A stretch of DNA of 64,000 nt from contig CAKKNE010000004.1 of assembly GCA_918797485.1 (NCBI GenBank), forward strand, positions 434,001-498,000, read 5' to 3'. The DNA comes from Pelagomonas calceolata. Taxonomy: Eukaryota > Sar > Pelagophyceae > Pelagomonadales > Pelagomonadaceae. The translations under genes and the position numbers were made by a program. Under the pieces are notes generated by a model. It was not told where the DNA came from. It made no database searches and was given only the letters and a program-made list of their open reading frames with translations. Shown in pieces: positions 45,701-53,347 of this stretch. Position 1 is the first letter of the stretch; the number at the start of each line of letters is the position of its first letter.

Positions 45701-48700
45701 CATTGACTTGGAAGGTCTCGTGAACGTGTGGAACAAAAACGCCAGCGACGTGACCGGCTTCACGACCGAGGACGTGATGGGCCGACATTTGGTGAACGAA
45801 TTCATCACGGACGATTACAAGGAGCGCGTGCAGGCCGTCTTCAGAAACGCACTGAATGGCGTGGAGACGGCGAACTTCGAGTTCCCGCTCGTGACCAAAG
45901 CGGGCGCGCGCCTCGAGGTGCTGCTGAACGCCACTACCAGAAGAGACGCGCAGAACCGTGTGACCGGCGTCGTGGGTATCGGCCAGGACATTACCGCGCG
46001 CATCGCCCAGGAGCAGGAGTACTCGCGTTTGATCGACACGGCGAACGCGCCGATCTTCGGCATCGACCGCAACGGCCTGGTCAACGTGTGGAACCGCAAC
46101 GCGTCGAAGCTCATGGGCTTCGCCGGCGAGGAGGTCATGGGCCGCAACCTCGTGAAGGACTTCATCACGGACGACTACAAGGAGCGCGTCCAGGACGTGT
46201 TCACGAAGGCGCTCGAGGGCCGCGAGACGGCGAACTTCGAGTTTCCCCTCGTCACGAAGGCCGGCGTCTCCGTCCGGGTCTTACTGAACGCCACGACGCG
46301 TAGAGACGACCAGGGCAAGGCGACGGGCGTCGTCGGCATCGGCCAGGACATCACCGCGCGCATCGCCCAGGAGCAAGAATACGCGCGGCTGATCGACACG
46401 GCGAACGCGCCGATTTTCGGGATTGACCTGGAGGGCCGCGTGAACGTCTGGAACCAGTGCGCCTCGCACCTCATGGGCTTCGAGACCGACGACGTCATGG
46501 CGCGCGCGCGGCGTCCGTCCGTTGTGAAATGTTTTGATGGCTCACTCACCCCCATCGCAGGGCGCGCACCTCGTGAGCCGCTTCATCACGGACGACTACA
46601 AAGTAAGCGTGCAGAACGTCTTCACGAAGGCGCTCGTGGGCGTCGAGACGTCGAACTTCGAGTTTCCCCTCGTCACGAAGGACGGCGCGCGCGTGCAGAT
46701 TCTGTTGAACGCCACGACCAGACGCGACGAGCAGAACCGGGTGATTGGCGTCGTGGGCATCGGCCAGGACATTACCGCGCGCATCGCGCAGGAGCAGGAG
46801 TACTCTCGCCTCATCGAAACGGCGAACGCGCCGATTTTCGGGATTGATCGCGACGGCCGCGTGAACGTCTGGAACACGTGCGCGTCGAACCTGACGGGGT
46901 TTGGCGTCGCCGAGGTCAAGGGCCGCCACCTGGTCGACGACTTCATCACGCCCCAGTACAAGTCGAGCGTGCAGGACGTCTTCAGCAAGGCCCTGTCGGG
47001 CGTCGAGACGGCGAACTTCGAGTTTCCCCTCGTGACCAAGGCCGGGAAGAGCGTGGAAATTCTGCTGAACGCCACGACGCGGCGCGACGAGCGCGACCTG
47101 ATTATTGGTGTGGTCGGCATCGGCCAGGACATCACGGCGCGCGTCGCGCAGGAGCAGGAGTATGCTAGATTGATCGACACGGCGAACGCGCCGATCTTCG
47201 GGGTCAACGTGAACGGCCTCATCAACGTCTGGAACAAGAACGCCGAGACGGTGACGGAGTTTAGTAGGGAAGATACGAAGGGCAAGAACCTGGTGAGGGA
47301 CTTTATCCGCGAGGAGCACCGCGACCGCGTGCAGGAGGTCTTCACGAAGGCTTTGAATGGCGACGAGACGGCGAACTTCGAGTTCCCGCTCGTGACCAAA
47401 GCTGGTAAGTCTGTGGAGATTCTGCTGAATGCTACTACTAGAAGAGACGAGCAGGGCAACGTCATTGGTGTTGTGGGTATTGGCCAGGACATCACGGCGC
47501 GCATCGCGCAAGAACAAGAGTACTCGAGGCTCATCGACAGCGCGAACGCGCCCATCTTCGGAGTGGACATGAACGGCGACGTTAATGTGTGGAACGTCTG
47601 TTCCGCAAATTTGACCGGTTTCTTGGCTTCGGAGACATTGGGCAACTCGCTGGTCGACAACTTCATCACGCCTCAATATAGACCCATGGTGGCCGAAGTC
47701 ATTTCCCGAGCTTTGAGAGGTATTGAAACCGCAAATTTCGAGTTTCCCCTCATGAACAAGACCTCGACCAAACTTATTAGTATCTTGCTGAACGCTACCA
47801 CTCGTAGAGATGAAACGGGTAAGGTCGTAGGCGTCGTCGGCATCGGCCAGGACATCTCCGAGAGCCGAGCGAAGCAGGACGCCATCATGAAGCAGCGCGA
47901 GGCGGAAGCGGCCCAAGCGGCCCAGGCCACCATCTCCGCACATGTGTACCACGAGATCCGGAACGTCGTGGGCGCTGTACTAGCGCTAGCTGAACGAGTC
48001 TCAGAAACAGTCGAACTCAGTCTGTTGGCCGGTTCGCCCTTCGACGCGGAAGAAGCGACGAAGCTCGCGAAGCGCATGAAGGTCGAGGAGCTGCGAGGCG
48101 CACTCACGTCACTCGGTACGGATACGCAAGGTACGAAACCACTACTTGTTGAGCGGTTAGTCGATGCGAGGAAGACCGAAAGCAGTCAGCGAGGCCAGCA
48201 GATGATGCAGCGCCTACCGGACGCGGTCCGCAAGCTCACGGAGCATCAAAGGGTGGTCTGTCAACACGCAGTCAATACGTTAAATGACATGTTAGATGTG
48301 GCTAAGATCGAGAACGGGACTTACTTACCGAAGGAAGATGTGGTTGATCTCGGGGCACTTTGTGCGAGGGCTGCGGAGCTGCAGGGTCCTCGGTTGCAGC
48401 ATGCTGTGGAGTTGATCGTGGACGCGCCTCAGCCCGGTTCTCTGGTGGTATTAACAGATAGAGTGCTGCTCCTCCAGTTCATGACCAATCTACTGTCGAA
48501 TGCGGCGAAGTTTACTTCCACAGGCAAGGTACTTATTTTCTGTGCCGCGCTCGAACACTCGTCGTCGTCCATGGCGGACGTCGTTTTGGCGGTCGCGGAC
48601 ACGGGCCCGGGCATCGCGCCGGCGCAGCAGAAGCGGGTGCTGATGGCGTTTACTACCGGTGATGCGGTGCCGCATGAGGATTTGTCGGACACTGCTGCTG

Positions 48701-49755
48701 CCAGTCGTAGTACGGGTATCGGTTTGAGGTTAGCTGACTTGATCGCGAATGTCTTGTCCTTACACGGCGGTCCCGAGGTCGAGGTCGACGAGGAAGATAC
48801 AGAAATGAAGGAAGCTGATGCTCTACCGAGGGTGCCTTCGGCCACGAACTTATACGAGCATACGCCGCAGCGACGGTGGTGGCGCGCTCTACGTACGGGA
48901 ATCCAGCTCGAGTCGCCGGTCTGTCCAGATGTCAAAACGACGCTTGGGAGTAGGGGTGGCCCTGGCACACTACTGTGGCTGGCCACAAGGATGAAACGCG
49001 CACCCGCGGGTAGTGTGGAGGACACGATGGTCGAGGAGCGGCCGTCGGACAACACTAGGGTACTAAAACTGCGAGGCAAGATGCGCGTGCTCGTCGTGGA
49101 CGACCAGCGGACGATGCGCCAGATGGTGGCGACGCTGTTCCAGCGCTTATGTCAGGAAAATGCCGGTCTGGAAATAGAGTTAGATACGGCCATTTCCGGG
49201 GAGCATGCGACGCGGTTGACTCGCGTAAGACGTTATCATGTCGTTACCATGGACCAGCAGTTATCCGAAAGTTATTGTAGCGCCGTCTCCGCAGCAAGGG
49301 AGAAGAAGCGCCAGGATAACGAGCTGAAGACCGACACGCTGTCGCCGCGGGACGGCTTCGCTTTATCGTTAACGTTCGGCCCGGACCGCATCCAGAACGC
49401 CCAAAAAAGACTCGCCTATTTCGAACGTGAAATCGACGGCCAGGCGCCCGAGCCCGGCGACGGGACCATGGTCGGCCACGAGGCCATCCGGGCGATTCGC
49501 GACCTGGAGGTGCGGCAGCAGCGGCCGCCGACGGTCTGTTTTAACTTGACCGGGAACATACTAGAAGCCGATCGACGGCAGTACAGCGCGAACGGGTCGT
49601 CGGGCGTCTTGCCGAAGCCGACGAAGTTGAGCGACTTGAAGAACGCGTTGCTGGACGGCGTGCCGACGTTCTTGGCCAACGGGAGCTGCGTGCAACGCGG
49701 CAACGGCGTCTTCCACGCGTTCGGCGAGCTGCAGCTCGCCGACCGGCGGCGATAG
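39741..49755 (+). CDS. Hybrid histidine kinase with 20 tandem PAS domains, SAP insert and receiver
   Basis: Four exons, 39741-40174, 40516-41446, 41571-46499 and 46561-49755, give about 3162 residues. A unique N-terminus (about 140) leads into 20 PAS repeats of 120 residues, each running ANAPIFGID, NVWN, LTGF, GRHLVNEFIT, ETANFEFPLVTK, LLNATTRRDE, GVVGIGQDIT. None has the LOV cysteine. Then come the H-box YHEIRN (His about 2562), a SAP motif (about 2598-2634) between the H-box and the rest of the dimerisation helices, and the ATPase motifs: FMTNLLSNAAKF, DTGPGIA, GIGLRL. The receiver begins VLVVDDQ near 2938, with phospho-Asp near 2996, an insertion of about 65 residues, and the closing LPKP. 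All catalytic motifs look intact. Probably a cytosolic or nuclear sensor kinase; no membrane helix is seen. Confidence 0.88.
40175..40515 (+). other. PAS-gene intron 1 (GC-AG)
   Basis: A 341-nt intron, phase 2, joining SRLIDT to ANAPIFG. The donor is GC, with no usable GT nearby. It contains the introner core CGCGTCGATGGCG (40209-40221), a GGCGC tandem run near 40305-40325, and ends in (AC)n-AG. Frame and homology with the repeat support it. Confidence 0.7.
41447..41570 (+). other. PAS-gene intron 2 (introner family A)
   Basis: A 124-nt GT-AG intron, phase 0, in PAS unit 3. It starts gtgacgaa and the next exon starts GTGACCAA. GTGTGGAA at the 5' end is inverted as TTCCACAC at the 3' end. The other PAS units have a single uninterrupted copy of this site. 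Confidence 0.85.
46500..46560 (+). other. PAS-gene intron 3 (GC-AG)
   Basis: A 61-nt intron, phase 0, in PAS unit 17. It starts gcgcgcgcg and the next exon starts GGCGCGCAC. Removing it restores the DVM-G-x-HLV motif in frame. Confidence 0.75.
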
Positions 49756-50159
49756 CATGTACATGATAGTCCCTGGCAGTTTTGGGAGCCCCATCCCCCG
49801 AGATTAAGAGAAAGATAGAAATACTTTGTCGAGGGGTCGCTGGCGCGCGGGTTTCTTCCGGCGTCGCGTAGCGCGTGCACGGTAGCGGTATGGGCCAAGG
49901 GCGTCACACACACCTTATTTGCAATTTATGCCCCCCCCCCAGCAATGCCACGGTTGTCCGCCGCCGCGGGCTGTGTCGATTATTACTAGCGTCATTGATA
50001 CACTAGTTTTCACGCAGCGCCAGCCTGAGCGCACGAGAACGGCGGTCATAGGCGTGGACGACGAAGCGGAGGCCGCCTTCGGCACGGCAGCGGTGCGCCG
50101 GGCGCATTTGGGCTGCCTCCCGCACGGCAGAGCTAGCGCTGGGGCGCTATAAGGGCAGC
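49756..50159. other. Intergenic region with P13
   Basis: A 404-bp spacer between two plus-strand genes with palindrome P13 at 49985-50007, a poly-C run near 49931 and nothing else recognised. Confidence 0.5.
49985..50007 (-). promoter_or_regulatory. CTAG palindrome P13
   Basis: Minus-strand ACTAGTGTATCAATGA, CGCTAGT. 152 bp upstream of the next ATG. Core partly changed. Confidence 0.55.
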
Positions 50160-52358
50160 ATGTCGGCCTCGGTCTACGCCCAGCCCGTGCCGCGGCCGAG
50201 AAGACGCCAGCCTTCCATCAGGACCAAGGAGCCCCCTCTGCACCCCGCCGCCATGCGCGCGAAGCTGGTCGAAAGCTCCCGCGGCCTCGCTACGCAATCG
50301 GCCGCCGAGATGCGCGCGAAAGGCTACGCCGACGAAGCGAGACGGAGGAACGTCTACACGGAACGCCGGCGGGCCAGTCGCGAGCGCAAGGAGTTCAAGA
50401 AGCAGTACGAGCCCGACGGCGTGAGGGCGTTGCGGGAAGTACCAGTATGGCTCCCCGACAAAGACCAGGCTAAAATAGAGGCGGAGCAAGAAGCCAAGCG
50501 GCAGTTCTACGAGCGGGATTTACTGGACATCCATGGCAAAGTACCCGACAACTACTCGGAACAATTCGCCAAGGACACCATCACTATTTTAGTGTACAAG
50601 ACGGGCGAGCAAAATAACATACGGGAGATCACCCAGACCTATCTACGGAGGGAACCGGAATCTGCGTGGGGAGAATTTATCCATCAAATAGAAATGATTT
50701 TGGGTTTGCAGAAGGTCGATCAGATCAAGCGGCAGCGGGATGGTACTACTGTTATGCGTATAGCATCTTTACGGGCGGGAGAAAGGTATATCGTGGAACC
50801 TTCGCAAGGAGACGCTCTACTCTCTACAATAACGTGGGGTCATGACGCGTCCTTGCAGCAATTACGAAATAGACCGCGGGCACCCTCTTCGTCGGGGTAT
50901 TCGATGGAGGGATTTAGTACTGGATTTCATAGGGTGGCTGATGACGTGACTCAAGCGCAGAGACATCTCAGGAAGGCTCTGCGCGATGCGGAAGAAAAGG
51001 GCTGGGAGGCGGACCCCCACGATCTGGAGGTGATCCAGGAGGCCTTCCAAGAGAAAAATGAACCTGTGGTGTTGCCCAAGGCTAAAACAAGAGCAGAAGT
51101 GATCAGGAGGATGAAACTCAAGGAAGACCGAGAACTGGCTGAGAAAGTGGTCAAGGAGGCCATGTTATACTTGGAGGAGTTCTACAGGGTGAAGAAGGAG
51201 CGCTTTCAAAAATGTTCAGACGTGAATAGGACTCCATCTACGTACTTTGCTGCATTGGATGACGTCGAGGCCATGAACGACGAAGTGTCGTCGGAACCCA
51301 TGTCTCGGGATCTTATAAGGGATCTGTACCGGAAATGCGCTCGGTATATATGTAACCATACAGTTGATCCGAGTCAAGCGCTCGAAATGTGGGAACTCGA
51401 GGCACCTTCACGGTTGTTGCGCTATCTAGATCCGGGCAAAGGTGCTAGATTGCGCAACGGTCCCGGTGTGCTAGGTGATGATTTACAATCACTACAATAT
51501 TTCCTATGTCTCAGCGCGAACATGGCGTTCCACGGGGGCGTGTGTGGAAACATACCCTTCGAGTGTGGTGGCTTGGTTTTGGCCTGTCGGTTGCTCCACG
51601 CGCGATGTGTGGAGTTGAGATTGAAGACGCGAGATGCCGATGATGAATTAAGAAAGACCGCGCCTCTGGCCAATTTGGCGCCGCGGCCGCCTCCTTATAA
51701 TTATGAAGCGTTAGTTGAGGGCGATATTCCGTCATCACAAGTCGACGAGTGCACGATGCGCATCGCGAAATCTTCTCGCGCTCGAACGACGGAGGACGAC
51801 GAACCACCCTCAGAGATGGACCTTCGTAGAATACATTGGTGGGCTTTGTGCGTGTGTCTGAACACGTTACGAGGAGATAGGCGACCTCAGGCGTTGGAGT
51901 TCTTGCTAGGACCGGCTAGACTACCGGAAGCGCTGTTGCAAACTTTTACGCGCTGGAATCAATTTCATGGGATGACGGTCATGCTGGCCTGGGTGCTGCG
52001 GGAGCTCGCCAAGGAGTCGGAAGAGATCAGGGAGAGGTTGAGGAAGATGGGCTTCTTTACACTCGTGAAAGTCGCGCAGAAGAGGCATAGCGAAGTGCAC
52101 GCGACGCATCGCGAATTGCAACTTTGTGTGGATTTACTGCGAGATGAGGTGCGGGACCCGTTTCGCTTGCAGGATAAATTGGCGGAGGCCGTCGGTGACT
52201 TGGAATTGCCTCTGTTGGATGCGGACGCGTCCGCCTATCGCGAATTTGCCCTTCATCCTGAAAAAGTAGGCAAGCAGCCCCTCGCCAAGATCCAGGCGGC
52301 GGTGCGGCTGTCGCGGGCGGCGGCGGCGTTCGGTAAAAAAGGGCGGTCGCCGTTCTGA
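50160..52358 (+). CDS. Doublecortin-like domain plus helical-repeat protein
   Basis: 732 residues. A basic N-terminus (about 1-130) resembles microtubule-associated regions. Residues about 138-225 follow the DCX ubiquitin-like fold: ITILVYKTGEQNNIREITQTYL, then a FIHQIEMILGLQ helix, a DGTTVMRIASL strand and the GERYIV closing strand. The remaining ~450 residues are helical, with ARM-like stretches and a KKERFQKC region. Doublecortin domains bind microtubules, so a cytoskeletal or ciliary role is inferred. The DCX call is by pattern and moderate. Confidence 0.6.
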   Translation: MSASVYAQPVPRPRRRQPSIRTKEPPLHPAAMRAKLVESSRGLATQSAAEMRAKGYADEARRRNVYTERRRASRERKEFKKQYEPDGVRALREVPVWLPDKDQAKIEAEQEAKRQFYERDLLDIHGKVPDNYSEQFAKDTITILVYKTGEQNNIREITQTYLRREPESAWGEFIHQIEMILGLQKVDQIKRQRDGTTVMRIASLRAGERYIVEPSQGDALLSTITWGHDASLQQLRNRPRAPSSSGYSMEGFSTGFHRVADDVTQAQRHLRKALRDAEEKGWEADPHDLEVIQEAFQEKNEPVVLPKAKTRAEVIRRMKLKEDRELAEKVVKEAMLYLEEFYRVKKERFQKCSDVNRTPSTYFAALDDVEAMNDEVSSEPMSRDLIRDLYRKCARYICNHTVDPSQALEMWELEAPSRLLRYLDPGKGARLRNGPGVLGDDLQSLQYFLCLSANMAFHGGVCGNIPFECGGLVLACRLLHARCVELRLKTRDADDELRKTAPLANLAPRPPPYNYEALVEGDIPSSQVDECTMRIAKSSRARTTEDDEPPSEMDLRRIHWWALCVCLNTLRGDRRPQALEFLLGPARLPEALLQTFTRWNQFHGMTVMLAWVLRELAKESEEIRERLRKMGFFTLVKVAQKRHSEVHATHRELQLCVDLLRDEVRDPFRLQDKLAEAVGDLELPLLDADASAYREFALHPEKVGKQPLAKIQAAVRLSRAAAAFGKKGRSPF

Positions 52359-52373
52359 GTAAGTGTTTGTGTT

Positions 52374-53276
52374 TTACGCAATCCCCGACGTTTCGCGGGC
52401 GCGGAGCGCGGCTCGCAAGTTTCGTAGATCGCGCTCAGCTACCGTCGTCATCGGGTGCGCGCCACCGTACACGCGCCTCGCAATCCGTTCGGTGTCCTCT
52501 TGCGTCGCCAAGGCCTCGCGGAGATCGCCGAGCGTGGCGCTGTCGGCCTTGTAGAGCGCGAACGCATAACACAACCTCATTTTGAGCGTGATTTGAACAG
52601 TATCTCCGAGAACACGTCGCGTCACGGGCATCGTTCTGCGCAACAATGACTTGGCTTCTTCGAAGCGCAGTAGTTTGACAAGGGACGACGCGTAGTTGAG
52701 GGCCGCTCCGAAGGTCTCTTTATGTTCTTCGCCATGGAGCTTCAAACGTCCGGAGTATATATCTCGCAGCATCCGTGTGGCGTGTTCGTCACGTCCAAGC
52801 ATTCGATACACGCCCGCGAGGTTGTTCTGCATGCCGAGCATGTTTTGTTTTGATGCGCCAACTCGCCGACGCATAGAAAGCTCAGCCTCTTTCACGGACA
52901 ACGACTCCTCGTAATGTCTAGCCTCATATAATCCGTTCCCAAGCACGTTTATTGCCATTTTTCGAGCCTCGTCCGTCTCCGACCGGTCCACATAAGTCTT
53001 CCAGCACGCCCACCCGAGCGCGCACGCCACGACGCCGTGGTAATTCTGGCCGCATAGACTGCATTTGCGCCACCGCAACCACGCTGAATCTATTCGTTTA
53101 TTGTTCTCCTCGGCCTCCGCGACTAAAATCTTCGCCTGCTCCGCCACACAGTTATGCGTATGCAGTCCTGGCGTTCGCTGCTGCCTCGCGAGACGAATTA
53201 ATATTTGCCGAGAGACTCCTCGAGGAAGCGGTCCGGCGCTTTCGCCGCGTCCTTGGAACAGCTCACCCCAGTACAT
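52374..53276 (-). CDS. RING-CH-like/TPR protein with incomplete finger
   Basis: 300 residues. The second half of a RING-CH finger is present (HNCVAEQAK, then WLRWRKCSLCGQNYHG and ACALGWACWKTYV), but the first CxxC and the GCxCRG segment are missing. From about 110 on come kinesin-light-chain TPRs: LGNGLYEARHYEESLSVKEAEL, NNLAGVYRMLGRDEHATRMLRDIY, NYASSLVKLLRFEEAKSLLR, ending with an RRVYGGAHPMTT unit. The gene's first ~120 nt overlap a plus-strand TPR fragment, so the annotated N-terminus is probably artificial. 15 bp from the DCX gene end. Confidence 0.6.
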   Translation of the reverse strand: MYWGELFQGRGESAGPLPRGVSRQILIRLARQQRTPGLHTHNCVAEQAKILVAEAEENNKRIDSAWLRWRKCSLCGQNYHGVVACALGWACWKTYVDRSETDEARKMAINVLGNGLYEARHYEESLSVKEAELSMRRRVGASKQNMLGMQNNLAGVYRMLGRDEHATRMLRDIYSGRLKLHGEEHKETFGAALNYASSLVKLLRFEEAKSLLRRTMPVTRRVLGDTVQITLKMRLCYAFALYKADSATLGDLREALATQEDTERIARRVYGGAHPMTTVAERDLRNLRAALRARETSGIA

Positions 53277-53329
53277 CGAAAGCGGAAGGCGACTTGGCCA
53301 TACTTCGCAGGCGCATCGCTAAGCTCTAG
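53153..53329 (+). pseudogene. Fragment of a second TPR gene (3' end only)
   Basis: An open stretch in the opposite direction codes YAYAVLAFAAASRDELIFAERLLEEAVRRFRRVLGTAHPSTSKAEGDL and then a stop. This is the last TPR unit of the same family, with its own diverged sequence. No upstream part is present. It sits against the broken end of the minus-strand copy. Confidence 0.55.
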
Positions 53330-53347
53330 TAGTCTAACAAGCACTCC

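Larger units (their letters stand above)
40517..47860 (+). repeat. 20-copy tandem array of 360-bp PAS-coding units
   Basis: Units are 360 bp without indels apart from two introns. Some pairs are nearly identical in DNA: units 5-6 with 8-9 (42058-42778 and 43138-43858) and units 3-4 with 9-10. These show a higher-order period of three to six units. The outermost units (1, 18-20) are the most diverged, so growth and conversion took place in the middle. Confidence 0.9.

Noticed and set aside
40517-47860. CRISPR-like or satellite array
   Set aside because: The 360-bp units are in-frame PAS domains, so this is a coding repeat, not CRISPR or satellite DNA.
40517-47860. LOV photoreceptor domains
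   Set aside because: No unit has the flavin-binding GxNCRFLQ cysteine motif; the equivalent segment reads GRxLVNxFIT.
40946-47952. Many long antisense open frames across the PAS array
   Set aside because: They repeat every 360 bp as mirror frames of the PAS codons and carry no domain of their own.
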